The notes: generated by a model from the letters alone, not told the origin. A stretch of 62,332 bases of DNA from Acidobacteriota bacterium (GCA_021813745.1 JAKAJO010000107.1:1-62332), one strand, 5' to 3'; counted from the stretch's first letter, positions 17,714 to 27,003 are shown. Numbers and translations: made by a program.

Positions 17714-19168
17714 GTGAGTCGAGTCGTCGTATTAGGTGCGGGTGTTGCGGGTCACACGGCTTCTTCCTATCTGCGGAAGTGGCTCAGCAGGGCGCATGAA
17801 GTCGTTGTTGTAGCGCCAATTCCGTATTACAACTGGATTCCTTCCAATATCTGGCTCGGATTGGGTTTGATGGAGGAACGGCAGGTGGTTTTGCCGCTGG
17901 AGCCGATCTACCGGCGAGCGGGAATCCGCTTTGTGCAAGCTCGTGCGGTGGCACTCTATCCCGAGGGAGACGCCAATTCGCCGGCTCAGTTTGTGGAGGT
18001 GGAGAGTATGTTGCCGGAGACGCGTGGGCAGCGCAGCCGGATCCCTTACGCCTACCTGGTGAATGCCACCGGTCCAAAGCTGAACTTTGAGGCCACGGAA
18101 GGGCTTGGGCCGGAGAAGAATACGGCTTCAGTCTGCACGCCAGATCATGCCAAGGCGGCTGCGAAGCAGTTTCTAGCACTCGTGGAGCGCATGAAGGGCG
18201 GCGAGCACTGCCGGTTTGTGATCGGGACGGGCCATGGGCAGTGTACCTGCCAAGGTGCGGCGTTCGAATACGTCGTGAACCTGGAATTTGAATTGCGACG
18301 GCATGGAGTGCGTGACAAGGCCGAGGTCATCTTCCTCACCAATGAATATGAGTTGGGTGATTTTGGAATGGATGGCGCGTTCATCCGGCGCAACGGCTAT
18401 ATTACGCCGACCAACATCTTTACCGAATCGGTTCTGGCTGAACGGGATATATGGTCGATTACCCGGGCGCATGTGAAGAAGGTCGAACCGGGCAGGATTT
18501 TTTACGAAACGCTGGATGGCAGTGAACACGAGCTGACATTCGACATGGCGATGCTGTTGCCGCCTTTTCGGGGCGTGGGAATGAAGGCATACGACCGCGC
18601 AGGAGAGGAGGTTACCGCGAAGATCTTTGCTCCGAACGGCTTTATGCGGGTGGATGCGGATTACTCGCAGAAGCCATACGAGGAGTGGAAGGCAAAGGAT
18701 TGGCCAAAAACCTATCAGAGCCCTGTCTATCCCAATATTTTTGCAGCGGGAATTGCATTTGCGCCGCCTCATCCGATTTCACGGCCGCACATGAGCTCCA
18801 ACGGCACGCCTATCTTTGCCACGGCACCGCGGACTGGGATGCCGTCAGCAACAACCGGACGTGTGGTGGCGCGCAGCATTGCGGACAAGATGCTCGGGAT
18901 CGAGCGGCCCTTACATGGTGCTTCAATGGCTGAGTTGGGAGCAGCGTGTGTGGCTTCGTCCGGAGCAAGCCTGCTGAAGGGAACCGCAGCGTCGATGACT
19001 GTGTTTCCCATTGTGCCGGACCACGAGCGCTATCCGAAGTATGGACGCGACTTGAGGTATACGACGGGAGAGATCGGACTGGCAGGCCATTGGATCAAGG
19101 TTGTCTTGCACCATATGTTTCTATATAAGGCCCGACTGCGCTTTGGATGGTCACTGATTCCAGAGTAA
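17714..19168 (+). CDS. Sulfide:quinone oxidoreductase-like flavoprotein
   Basis: This 484-residue NAD(P)/FAD-type oxidoreductase begins with the Rossmann motif VVVLGAGVAGHTASSYL. PYYNWIPSNIWLGLG follows, typical of sulfide:quinone reductases. Cysteines occur at VCTPDHAK and in the GQCTCQGAAFEY region, where SQR has redox-active cysteines. The C-terminal KARLRFGWSLIPE amphipathic segment suggests peripheral membrane attachment. SQR passes electrons from sulfide to the quinone pool. Translation likely starts with GTG at 17714; longer in-frame versions have no family sequence. Subtype and true substrate remain to be shown. Confidence 0.8.
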   Translation: MSRVVVLGAGVAGHTASSYLRKWLSRAHEVVVVAPIPYYNWIPSNIWLGLGLMEERQVVLPLEPIYRRAGIRFVQARAVALYPEGDANSPAQFVEVESMLPETRGQRSRIPYAYLVNATGPKLNFEATEGLGPEKNTASVCTPDHAKAAAKQFLALVERMKGGEHCRFVIGTGHGQCTCQGAAFEYVVNLEFELRRHGVRDKAEVIFLTNEYELGDFGMDGAFIRRNGYITPTNIFTESVLAERDIWSITRAHVKKVEPGRIFYETLDGSEHELTFDMAMLLPPFRGVGMKAYDRAGEEVTAKIFAPNGFMRVDADYSQKPYEEWKAKDWPKTYQSPVYPNIFAAGIAFAPPHPISRPHMSSNGTPIFATAPRTGMPSATTGRVVARSIADKMLGIERPLHGASMAELGAACVASSGASLLKGTAASMTVFPIVPDHERYPKYGRDLRYTTGEIGLAGHWIKVVLHHMFLYKARLRFGWSLIPE

Positions 19169-19212
19169 GCGTGGAATTGAAGTAGGAGCAGAAGAGAAAG
19201 GGCGGTACAGAG

Positions 19213-19365
19213 GTGAGCGAGATCAACACGAATGTCTATGCCACTCAGCCGACGCGCCTCACGCTGTTTATGAGGACCTTTGTGCCGTGGCAGATCTGGC
19301 GATTCTTCGCGATCAATCTTCGGATGATGCTGCTGATCGGACGTGAAAAGCACCAGCACCGCTGA
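19213..19365 (+). CDS. Small 50-residue protein downstream of the SQR-like gene
   Basis: A GTG-initiated ORF of 50 codons encodes a protein with an N-terminal polar part (INTNVYATQPTRLTLFMRTF), a Trp-containing hydrophobic segment (VPWQIWRFFAINLRMMLLI) and a basic His-rich end (GREKHQHR). It lies 44 bp after the flavoprotein stop on the same strand. The hydrophobic segment could be a single membrane anchor or amphipathic helix. It may be a small partner that tethers the flavoprotein to the membrane, but that is inference. Its coding nature rests on context and plausible composition only. Confidence 0.5.
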   Translation: MSEINTNVYATQPTRLTLFMRTFVPWQIWRFFAINLRMMLLIGREKHQHR

Positions 19366-19383
19366 GACGGTGCGAGTTGCGAC

Positions 19384-20010
19384 TTAATAGAACAGATATT
19401 TGCGCCAGCGGTCGTCACCGTGGCCGAGCATGCGCATGATCTGGCGGCTGGTGTGGAGCGAGAAGGGCCGCGGTTCGCGCAGCAGGATCATGTCGTCGAT
19501 TTCATGGAGCATCCGGTTGCCTTTGCGGCGGTTACAGGAATGGCAGCAGGCGACGAGGTTCTCCCAGGTGGAGCTGCCACCACGGGAGCGCGGGATGACG
19601 TGGTCGAGAGTCAGCTCGCCCGCGGGCAGAACGACGCCGCAATACTGGCAGGTGTTGCGATCGCGCAGCAGGATGTTTTTGCGCGAGAGGGCGCGGGTTT
19701 GGTGCGGGATGCGACGGTATTCAAGCAAGCGGATGACTGAGGGCATGGCGATGCGGTTGCGCTGAGCGTGCAGCGTGAGGCCATGTTCCTCTTCCGTGCG
19801 GGCAATGCCCTTGAGCACGAGCACGAGAGCACGGCGCGCGCCGCAGATATTGATGGGCTCATACGAAGCATTGAGCACCAGCACGGGCATCTGGAGCATG
19901 TGATTCGGCTGCGAAGCTGGCTGGCTGGCCACATGTTCCGCGGCCAGCGCGGCGGCCCTTGCGGCGGATTTCTGCTTTCGTGCATGAATCATGGCTTTAC
20001 CCAGCGACAT
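19384..20010 (-). CDS. HNH endonuclease family protein
   Basis: This is a 208-residue protein with a central HNH nuclease fold. Zinc knuckles sit in [10 protein letters not shown] and [13 protein letters not shown], and the catalytic core is [20 protein letters not shown]. The N-terminal [21 protein letters not shown] segment is typical of a widespread bacterial group of HNH proteins without known partners. An ATG at 20025 is also possible, but the ATG at 20010 has AGGGG upstream and avoids overlapping comF. It follows comF by 11 bp and probably shares its transcript. Confidence 0.8.
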   Translation of the reverse strand: MSLGKAMIHARKQKSAARAAALAAEHVASQPASQPNHMLQMPVLVLNASYEPINICGARRALVLVLKGIARTEEEHGLTLHAQRNRIAMPSVIRLLEYRRIPHQTRALSRKNILLRDRNTCQYCGVVLPAGELTLDHVIPRSRGGSSTWENLVACCHSCNRRKGNRMLHEIDDMILLREPRPFSLHTSRQIMRMLGHGDDRWRKYLFY

Positions 20011-20021
20011 CTCTTTTCCCC

Positions 20022-21017
20022 TCATTCAAAAGATGGTTGGTCCTGTGAGTACATGCGAGCGATCGGAGGTTGAGGAACGAATTGAGGCGGACTTGCTTGC
20101 CCCGGCATTGGCCCCCGCAGCTCATGCGCGGCCGCGATGGAGCGAGTGAAGTAAGCATGCCTGGCACGGGCGAGCGTTGCGACCCAGATGGATTGGGCTC
20201 CAGCGCGGAGCAGGGTGCGGGCGGCAGCACGGGCGGTGGCGCCGGTTGTCAGGATGTCATCGACAACGAGCACATCCTTTCCGGTAACGAGGGCCGGGTC
20301 AGAGACACGGAATGCATGGCGCAGGTTAATGCGGCGTTGACGCGGAGTGAGTCCGGCCTGACTTTCTGTAGCGCGCTGGCGGAGCAGGACTGCGGATGCA
20401 AGTTTCAAATGCCAGGCAGGATGCGACTTGTGCAGGGCTGCGAGGGCATGCACTGCGAGGAGGCGGGCCTGGTTGAATCCGCGGCTCGCCTGCTTGGAGG
20501 AGTGCAGCGGAACGGGAACGACGAGCAGCTCCGCAGGCGCGTCAGTGGCGAGCTGCTTTATCGCGTCGGCGAGCATGTAACCCAGAGGTCGAGCGGCCGG
20601 TTTGAGGCGGCCGTATTTGAAGGCGTGGATGGCGTCGCGCATGCGGCCTTCATAGGTGGCCCATGCTACGGCGCGCTCAAAGGGGGGCGGGCTCATGCGG
20701 CAGGTCCTGCAGAGCGGTGCTTCGTTGACTGGCGGAGCGGAAAGGCTGTCTCCGCATCGATGGCAATGGGAACCGGAGCGGGCTGGAAACTCAGCCCAGC
20801 AGACATCGCAGATTGGAACGGGAAGGAAGCGCGAGAGAAAGTGGCCGCAAAGGGCGCAGCGGGTGGGATAGACGACGCAACTGAGAAGATCCGCGGGACT
20901 TCGGAGAACGCGCGCCACTGCGCGCCAACTGGAAGCCTCTGACGGAGGGCCTTCGAGCGTGAGTGAGCCGTAGTCCTTGTGGAAGACGCACCTCACTTGC
21001 TGCGGGGTGCCAGCCAC
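20022..21017 (-). CDS. comF: ComF-family phosphoribosyltransferase
   Basis: ComF proteins carry an N-terminal zinc knuckle and a PRTase domain and are needed for DNA uptake in competent bacteria. The 331-residue protein has [22 protein letters not shown] and CRTCRM cysteine pairs. The ComF signature [17 protein letters not shown] and [17 protein letters not shown] come next, then the PRPP loop [19 protein letters not shown]. The protein is longer than the usual 230-250 residues: about 50 residues precede the first zinc pair, so the true start may lie downstream of 21017. Confidence 0.88.
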   Translation of the reverse strand: MAGTPQQVRCVFHKDYGSLTLEGPPSEASSWRAVARVLRSPADLLSCVVYPTRCALCGHFLSRFLPVPICDVCWAEFPARSGSHCHRCGDSLSAPPVNEAPLCRTCRMSPPPFERAVAWATYEGRMRDAIHAFKYGRLKPAARPLGYMLADAIKQLATDAPAELLVVPVPLHSSKQASRGFNQARLLAVHALAALHKSHPAWHLKLASAVLLRQRATESQAGLTPRQRRINLRHAFRVSDPALVTGKDVLVVDDILTTGATARAAARTLLRAGAQSIWVATLARARHAYFTRSIAAAHELRGPMPGQASPPQFVPQPPIARMYSQDQPSFE

Positions 21018-21154
21018 CCCGCTATGGCGCCAGTATACGCCGGGTCAGCGCAGCGCGCCATGGGGAAGTAAGGAGGGGTTCAAGCGCGGGGCAGCGCGGA
21101 GGCAGGTGGTGATGCCGATACGGTACACTGCGGACCAAAGAGGAGTTTCGCATT

Positions 21155-23056
21155 TTGCACCTTCGAGTTGTGGCCTGCGGCATTTTTGCGGCCAGTTTGA
21201 TCCCCATTCTGAGTCGGGCGCAGCAGGCGCCCCCCACGCAGCACAGCATGAGCAGCGGGATTGCGGCCGGCGTAGCGGCACCGGCGCAATACGATGCGCA
21301 GCGGCGTCCGATCACTGCGGGTGGCTTTGTGGATAAAGGCCCCATCATCTTCAAGGACATCACGAAGGAGGCGGGCCTATCGCTCTGGAAGCACAAAATG
21401 GGTACGCCGGCCAAGAAGTTCATTGTGGAGACGAACGGCTCTGGAGTGTGCCTGCTGGATTATGACAATGACGGCTGGCTCGATATCTATCTGGTGAACG
21501 GATCGACGTTTGATGCGTTGGATGGCAAAGAAGCATCGCCGCACTCGGCGCTGTTTCACAACAACCATGACGGGACATTTACGGAGGTGGCGGCCAAGGC
21601 GGGCGTGACGAACGATCGCTGGGGTTATGGCTGCTCAGTGGCCGACTACGACAACGACGGCTGGCCCGATTTGTTTGTTGGCAATTACGGCAAGAACCGG
21701 CTCTACCACAACAATCATGATGGGACGTTTACAGATGTGGCGCCGAAGGCGGGCTTCGACACGGATAATTGGACACCTGGGTCAGCCTGGGGCGATTACG
21801 ACGGCGACGGCAAACTAGACCTTTACATCACCGGCTACGTGCACTTTGATCGCAATAGTCTGCCGATTGCCGGGACAAAGGCCGTAGGGTATGCGTCGTG
21901 TCTGTATCGTGGCGCGAATGTGAACTGTGGTCCGCGTGGGCTGCCGGGCGAGCCGGATCATCTCTACCACAATAACGGGGACGGGACGTTTACCGATGTG
22001 ACGGTCAAGGCTGGCGTAGAGGACAAAGACAAGTACTACGGCTTCACTGCGATCTTTATAGATATCAACGGGGATGGGAAGCCTGACCTGGTGGTAGGCA
22101 ATGATTCTGAACCCAATTTTCTGTACATCAACAAGGGAGATGGCACTTTCGACGACCAGAGTTACGTCTCCGGCTTTGCGCTGAACAAGGACGGGCGTGA
22201 GATTGCATCGATGGGGATTGCGCCGGGAGACTACGAAAACAATGGCCTCATCGATTTTTACGTCACCGATTTTGGTGACGACTACAAAGTGCTGTTTCAC
22301 AATGATGGCGATGTGAGCTTCACCGATGTGAGCTACAAGGTTGGTCTTGCCCAGCCGACGATTCCCTTTGTGGGATGGGGAGACGCCTTTGTTGACTACG
22401 ACAATGACGGATGGCTGGATCTGTTCGAGGCAAATGGCCATGTCTATCCTGAGGTGGATCAACACGACTGGGGCACCTCATGGGCAGAGCGGCCGCTGTT
22501 GTTTCATAATGTGCCAGATGGGCCCAAGGACCGGAAGTTCGAGTTGATGCCAGCAGTGACAGGAACGGGGCTGGCCGATGTCATCCCGGCGCGGGGTGCC
22601 GCATTTGGCGATCTTTTTAATGACGGCAAGATCGATGTAGTGATCAATCCGATCGACGGACCGCCCGTGCTGCTGCGGAATGTGAATCCTGATCATCATC
22701 ACTGGGTCGAACTAAAGCTTGTAGGGGGTAAAAATCCTGCAAATGGTCGGAAGAGTCCACGAGATGCAACATGCGCGACAGTGTATCTGAAGGCTAACGG
22801 GATGCGCATGCGCCAGGATGTACTGGCGAGCAGCAGTTATATTTCAGAGAACGACCGCCGCGTGCATTTCGGGCTGGGGGACGCAGCCGATGCCGGAACG
22901 GCAGAGATTCATTGGCCCTCAGGTCAGAAGGAATTCGTGAAATTGCCCGCGGAGGACCGAATTTACACGATTGAAGAGGGCAAAGGGATTACAGGCGCGC
23001 TTTGTCAGGGCAAGCCGTGCGGGGACCTGAAGTTGCCTCCAGTTGCATCGCGCTAA
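21155..23056 (+). CDS. Secreted CRTAC1-like protein with FG-GAP/VCBS repeats and ASPIC/UnbV domain
   Basis: This 633-residue exported protein starts at a TTG preceded by AGGAG and has a signal peptide (VVACGIFAASLIPILSRAQQ). At least five Ca-binding repeats follow, such as DYDNDGWLDIYLV, DYDNDGWPDLFVG, DYDGDGKLDLYIT and DINGDGKPDLVVG. They form a beta-propeller. The C-terminal ASPIC/UnbV domain is seen around RMRQDVLASSSYISENDRRVHFGLG. The family is common in Acidobacteriota; its role is unknown but is probably binding or adhesion at the cell surface. Confidence 0.85.
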   Translation: MHLRVVACGIFAASLIPILSRAQQAPPTQHSMSSGIAAGVAAPAQYDAQRRPITAGGFVDKGPIIFKDITKEAGLSLWKHKMGTPAKKFIVETNGSGVCLLDYDNDGWLDIYLVNGSTFDALDGKEASPHSALFHNNHDGTFTEVAAKAGVTNDRWGYGCSVADYDNDGWPDLFVGNYGKNRLYHNNHDGTFTDVAPKAGFDTDNWTPGSAWGDYDGDGKLDLYITGYVHFDRNSLPIAGTKAVGYASCLYRGANVNCGPRGLPGEPDHLYHNNGDGTFTDVTVKAGVEDKDKYYGFTAIFIDINGDGKPDLVVGNDSEPNFLYINKGDGTFDDQSYVSGFALNKDGREIASMGIAPGDYENNGLIDFYVTDFGDDYKVLFHNDGDVSFTDVSYKVGLAQPTIPFVGWGDAFVDYDNDGWLDLFEANGHVYPEVDQHDWGTSWAERPLLFHNVPDGPKDRKFELMPAVTGTGLADVIPARGAAFGDLFNDGKIDVVINPIDGPPVLLRNVNPDHHHWVELKLVGGKNPANGRKSPRDATCATVYLKANGMRMRQDVLASSSYISENDRRVHFGLGDAADAGTAEIHWPSGQKEFVKLPAEDRIYTIEEGKGITGALCQGKPCGDLKLPPVASR

Positions 23057-23238
23057 GGCATGGCTAGGCGCTACCCTTCGTGACACAAATTAGAAAAGCG
23101 ACACCCTCTACAGCACCAGACCTTTTGGGGTGAGCCGATGAAACGATGAGGCCGCTTTGGGCGGTTTGCTATCTGTGATAGGAAGAACGGCACTCCGCTG
23201 GCCCGCTTCGCCGGGTGAGCCTCCTCCTCTCGATGAAG

Positions 23239-23270
23239 GCCCACCCGGCGCGCGTCCGGTGGGTGGGCCG
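23239..23270. terminator. Strong hairpin between two convergent genes
   Basis: GGCCCACC at 23239-23246 pairs with GGTGGGCC at 23263-23270, with further CGG/CCG pairing inside. It lies between the ends of the CRTAC1 and double-Usp genes. No T-run follows on either strand, so termination may need Rho. The rest of the 246 bp gap shows nothing I can assign. Confidence 0.4.
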
Positions 23271-23302
23271 GTGATCTCAAGGCCGTCTGATAACCCCGCA
23301 GG

Positions 23303-24262
23303 TTAGAAGACGCCTGCGAGAAAGACCTCGGCCGGATGTTCATCTTCGTACTTGAAGCCACAGGCTTCCAGCACGGCCGGGGACAATGCGATGACGGGAC
23401 AAGATGCATGGGCAAGCATCTTGTAGACGATGCCTGTTCGCGCAATGGCCGCAAACGCAGTGGTGCTGTGCGCGCCCATGACAACGATGTCCGCCTGCTG
23501 TGCATGCGCCTGATAGAGCAGCTCCTCGGTGGGGTCGCCAGGCACCACGATGGGCTGAATCTGGAGCAGCTTGCGTTCCGTATCCGGCACCAGGGAGAGC
23601 AGATCCTGTTCAATCTCTTCGATGGAGCGACCTGCCAGGAAGTTGGAGCGATCCTGCGGCCGGATGACGTGCTGCAGCACCAAACGGGCTTTATGTTGTG
23701 CAGCTAGCTTGGCAGCGAAAGCGGTGACGATGACGCTGCTCTCCGTGAAGCTGACCGCGCAAAGCACGGTATGGGTCGCGAAGTTGCGATAGGCGGCGTC
23801 GACGACGTCTGGACCTACGACAAAGACAGGTACCCTTGCATGGCGCAGGACCGCTTCTGCCACCGATCCGACCAGAAGTTTTCCAATCGGTCCGGGCGAG
23901 TGAGTGCCCATGACGATCCGATCGACTTCCCGCTCGCGCAGGAAGGAAAGGATCTGGTCTGCTGCAAGGCCTGGGCGCACGATGACTTCACAACGCACCC
24001 CTGCCGCGCGAATGCGCTCGGCGATGGGCTCAAGATAATGAAGCTCAGTGCGGGCGGCGGCGGCATAGTCGTAATAACGGATACCGGAGGTCTCAGACGC
24101 CGCGACGACGAGAGTGTCGTATGCATGAAACAGGATGAGATCCGCGCCAAATTCTTTCGCCTGTGCGATGGCAAAGGAGAGGGCTTTTTCGTTGGTAGGG
24201 ATCTCGGAGGCGAAGAGGATTGTGGTGGGCTTTATCCACCCGGGCTTGATGTTGGCAGCCAT
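23303..24262 (-). CDS. Universal stress protein with two tandem Usp domains
   Basis: A 319-residue protein with two UspA folds in tandem. Domain 1 (about 12-155) has KPTTILFASE and a complete ATP loop, VMGTHSPGPIGKLLVGSVAEAV. Domain 2 (about 165-300) has HTVLCAVSFTE, but its loop VMGAHSTTAFAAIARTG lacks the usual spacing of glycines, so it probably does not bind ATP. The start is the ATG at 24262, with AGGAGG seven bases upstream; an in-frame ATG at 24529 would run through the promoter. The gene is divergent from the radical SAM gene and carries a Crp/Fnr-type palindrome about 82 bp upstream. Confidence 0.88.
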   Translation of the reverse strand: MAANIKPGWIKPTTILFASEIPTNEKALSFAIAQAKEFGADLILFHAYDTLVVAASETSGIRYYDYAAAARTELHYLEPIAERIRAAGVRCEVIVRPGLAADQILSFLREREVDRIVMGTHSPGPIGKLLVGSVAEAVLRHARVPVFVVGPDVVDAAYRNFATHTVLCAVSFTESSVIVTAFAAKLAAQHKARLVLQHVIRPQDRSNFLAGRSIEEIEQDLLSLVPDTERKLLQIQPIVVPGDPTEELLYQAHAQQADIVVMGAHSTTAFAAIARTGIVYKMLAHASCPVIALSPAVLEACGFKYEDEHPAEVFLAGVF

Positions 24263-24335
24263 GGCAACCTCCTTGATGTGCGCCTGTACAGTGGCAGACT
24301 CAGTTGAGGTTATCGGTGCCGGGTAGCACGAGGTC

Positions 24336-24353
24336 AGGTGAGCCAGATCACCT
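24336..24353. promoter_or_regulatory. Crp/Fnr-type palindrome upstream of usp2
   Basis: AGGTGA-GCCAGA-TCACCT is a perfect 6+6 palindrome centred at 24344.5. On the minus strand a -10-like GATAAC occupies 24314-24309, which predicts a start near 24302, about 42 bp from the centre. It lies in the 371-bp divergent region between usp2 (24262) and the radical SAM gene (24634). Confidence 0.6.
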
Positions 24354-24514
24354 AAAGAGCGGCCTTTCCTGGGTCGTTGGTTGCCGGCGCATTGGTTCCT
24401 GCTCGTTAGACGCGGAGAAGTGGCTTTCGACTTATCGGTCACCAGCATTGTGGACCAGAAAGAGGCATCCGTCGAGTGGGGAGACGGTGAATTTTTGGCA
24501 TCCTGGCAAAGAAT

Positions 24515-24530
24515 GGTGATGTGAATCACA
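24515..24530. promoter_or_regulatory. Crp/Fnr-type palindrome upstream of the radical SAM gene
   Basis: GGTGA-TGTGAA-TCACA is a near-perfect palindrome centred at 24522.5 with GTGA-N6-TCAC intact. A start about 42 bp away would fall near 24564, upstream of the preferred ATG at 24634. No clear -10 hexamer was found. The rest of the 371-bp divergent region (24263-24633) shows no gene. Confidence 0.5.
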
Positions 24531-24633
24531 GATTTTGCACAGGCTTACTGATTTCCTAGAGAGGAATCGCGGTGCTTTCCCGCTGCTCCAAGATGTGCCG
24601 GGCCAGCTTGCCGCGATTGCGCAGGAGGTCCGT

Positions 24634-25857
24634 ATGCAACCGATGCAACCCATGCACAATATTCCCGCTCGCGGCGGATTGAACTATGACGAGACACCAT
24701 TTCTGGCCATTTGGGAGGTGACGCAGTCTTGCGACTTGGCGTGCAAGCACTGTCGCGCTGCGGCGCAGCCGATCGCGCACCCAGACCAGCTTTCGACCGC
24801 CGAGGGCAAGGCGCTGATTGACCAGATTGCCGCGATGCAGGTTCCGATTTTTGTATTTACGGGTGGCGACCCACTCAAGCGGCCGGATCTCTATGAACTG
24901 ATTCGCTATTCGGCGGAGAAGGGCGTGAAGGTGGCGGTGACGCCGAGCGCCACGCCGCTGCTGACGCGCGAGGCCATCTTCAAGATGAAAGAAGCCGGCA
25001 TCGTCCGGCTGGGCATCTCACTGGATGGCTCGACGCCCGAGATTCACGACAAATTTCGCGGGTTGCCGGGCGCCTGGGCGCGCACGATTCAGGCTATTGA
25101 GTGGGCCAACGAAGCCGGCATTCCGATTCAGGTCCATACCACGATCAGCCGCCACAACGCGCAGGATCTTGACAGTCTCTGTGCGCTGTTTGAGAAGCAG
25201 AAGATCGTGATGTGGAATGTCTTCTTCCTGGTCCCCGTGGGGCGCGGGCAACTGGACGATCTGCTCTCGGGCGAGGAGTTCGAGCGGGTCTTTGGCAAGA
25301 TTTATGAGCTTTCGCACCGCGTGAGTTTTCAGATCAAGTCGACTGAAGCGATGCACTACCGGCGTTACCTGTTGCAGCACAATCTGGAAGAGCGGAAGAT
25401 GGGCCACGGCCATGGGCACACGCATGGCGCGGCGCAGGAGTATGAGCCAGGCGCGCCGAAAACCGACGGTAAAACACGTGCCATGGGCTGGGCCACGCGG
25501 CGGGTGAATGACGGCAAGGGCTTCATGTTCATCTCGCATGTGGGCAATGTGTACCCGAGTGGATTCCTTCCAATTCATGCGGGTAATGTGCGCGAGACGC
25601 CGCTGGCGGAGATTTATCGCAACGCGCCGATCTTCAAGGCATTGCGCGACACCAGCAAGCTGGAAGGCAAATGCGGCGCCTGCGAGTTCAAGGAGATTTG
25701 CGGCGGCTCGCGCGCGCGGGCCTATGCGTTGACGGGCGATCCGCTGGCGCAGGAGCCCTGCTGCATCTATCAGCCGAAGAACTGGGACCCGGAGCGCGAG
25801 CAGCAGGCCTCAGCGTTCAAGGATGCAGCACCGTTGGAACCTCTGGTGATGCTGTAG
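24634..25857 (+). CDS. Radical SAM/SPASM enzyme of the heme-biosynthesis-like group
   Basis: The 407-residue protein has the radical SAM cluster motif CX3CX2C in TQSCDLACKHCRA. A C-terminal SPASM-type region follows, with CGACEFKEICGGSRARAYA and EPCCIYQP. That pattern matches the AhbC/AhbD/NirJ heme and heme d1 group (TIGR04053-like). A His-rich insert, GHGHGHTHG, lies before the SPASM part and could bind metal. The ATG at 24634 has AGGAGG five bases upstream; the longer version from 24535 would begin only 5 bp after the regulatory palindrome. Neighbouring cydAB and hemG support a heme role, but the substrate is unproven. Confidence 0.75.
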   Translation: MQPMQPMHNIPARGGLNYDETPFLAIWEVTQSCDLACKHCRAAAQPIAHPDQLSTAEGKALIDQIAAMQVPIFVFTGGDPLKRPDLYELIRYSAEKGVKVAVTPSATPLLTREAIFKMKEAGIVRLGISLDGSTPEIHDKFRGLPGAWARTIQAIEWANEAGIPIQVHTTISRHNAQDLDSLCALFEKQKIVMWNVFFLVPVGRGQLDDLLSGEEFERVFGKIYELSHRVSFQIKSTEAMHYRRYLLQHNLEERKMGHGHGHTHGAAQEYEPGAPKTDGKTRAMGWATRRVNDGKGFMFISHVGNVYPSGFLPIHAGNVRETPLAEIYRNAPIFKALRDTSKLEGKCGACEFKEICGGSRARAYALTGDPLAQEPCCIYQPKNWDPEREQQASAFKDAAPLEPLVML

Positions 25858-25905
25858 GGCGAGTCTTTTGGCCAGGCCAATCACAACAAGTCCAGAGAGA
25901 GCGAG

Positions 25906-25941
25906 ATGGGCAGGTGAACGTGAAGCTCACCTGCCCATTCC
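25906..25941. terminator. Bidirectional terminator between radical SAM gene and cydB
   Basis: ATGGGCAGGTGA at 25906-25917 pairs perfectly with TCACCTGCCCAT at 25927-25938, with a 9-nt loop. A T-rich stretch (TTCCTTTG) follows on the plus strand. It sits between two convergent genes. Confidence 0.65.
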
Positions 25942-25959
25942 TTTGCTGCGCGGAGCGAC

Positions 25960-27003
25960 TCAGTGGCTGGCGGGCGCCGCATCGGCCTTGCCCTTGAAAC
26001 GGCTGTACACAAAGACAATGTAGGCCACGGCGAGGGCCATGCCGAAGATCCACCATGCCAAGCCGACCGAAAGCGTGTGGGGGCCGCTGAGCGCGCGGCT
26101 GAGCGTGATGTCATTGGCTGCGCCGGTGGTGGCGGGTAACAGCGTGGGATAGACGCCCCAGCAGGCGCCGGCCAGCATGAAGAAGAGATAAACGCTCGAT
26201 GCAAGGAAGGCCTTGACTGGCTGTGCGCCGCGATTCCAGAACCAGAGCGCAGCCAGCGACGCAACCACGCCGACGGGCACGACGAAGGTGACCGGGTAGT
26301 GGAAGTAGTTGTTGAGGCTGGCGGGGCGCACAGCAATGGTCGCGATGAGGCTGACGATCGTGAGCGCGACAAGCACGAGCCAGAGCGGAGTGACGATCCT
26401 GCGGGCGCGCTGCTCCAGATCGCCCGATACCTTGATGGTGAGCCAGAGCGCGCCGTGCAGCGTGAGGGCGACGAGTGCGACGAGGCCGCCGATGACTGTG
26501 TACCAGTCGAGGATGCCGGGCGCAACGCCGGGCTGCCAGTTGGTCCAGAGCGGCAGGAAGAAGTAGCCATCCGGTTGCAGTGGTACGCCGCGGAGGACGT
26601 TGGCGAGGGCCGCGCCGTAAAAGATGGCGAGCAGGGCACTGGCCAGGCCAAAGACGCCGTCGAGCAGCGAACGCCAGACGCCGAGATCGAGGTGGTTGCG
26701 CAGTTCCAGGCTCACTCCCCGCCCGATCAACAGCCAGAGGACGATCATCAGGGGCAGATAAAAGCCGGAGAAGGCTGAGGCGTAAAGCAGGGGAAAGGCG
26801 AAGTAGAGCGTGCCGCCACCGGCGAGCAGCCAGACCTCGTTGCCGTCCCACACGGGGCCGATGGAGCGCAGTGTAGCGAGACGCTCGCTTTCATTGCGCA
26901 CCAGAAAGAGATGCAGCACCCCGACGCCGAGGTCAAAGCCGTCGAGCACAACGTAACCAACGATCATCACCGCAACCAGCCAGAACCAGATAAAGCCCAT
27001 CAT
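25960..27003 (-). CDS. cydB: Cytochrome bd ubiquinol oxidase subunit II
   Basis: CydB is the structural partner of CydA in the high-affinity quinol oxidase of the inner membrane. The 347-residue protein has about eight or nine membrane segments. It starts with WFWLVAVMIVGYVVLDGFDLGVG, the conserved CydB N-terminus, and has the GNEVWLLAGGGTLYFAFP segment. It follows cydA by 42 bp in one operon. No small CydX ORF was found downstream; only 102 bp with a terminator separate it from the convergent radical SAM gene. Confidence 0.93.
   Translation of the reverse strand: MMGFIWFWLVAVMIVGYVVLDGFDLGVGVLHLFLVRNESERLATLRSIGPVWDGNEVWLLAGGGTLYFAFPLLYASAFSGFYLPLMIVLWLLIGRGVSLELRNHLDLGVWRSLLDGVFGLASALLAIFYGAALANVLRGVPLQPDGYFFLPLWTNWQPGVAPGILDWYTVIGGLVALVALTLHGALWLTIKVSGDLEQRARRIVTPLWLVLVALTIVSLIATIAVRPASLNNYFHYPVTFVVPVGVVASLAALWFWNRGAQPVKAFLASSVYLFFMLAGACWGVYPTLLPATTGAANDITLSRALSGPHTLSVGLAWWIFGMALAVAYIVFVYSRFKGKADAAPASH

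Noticed and set aside
23057..23302. Hammerhead ribozyme or GEMM riboswitch after the CRTAC1 gene
   Set aside because: Looked for the conserved cores (CTGATGA/GAAA and GACGCAAA) and did not find them.
25858..25959. A cydX small gene after cydB
   Set aside because: The gap is 102 bp and mostly a terminator; no suitable ORF.
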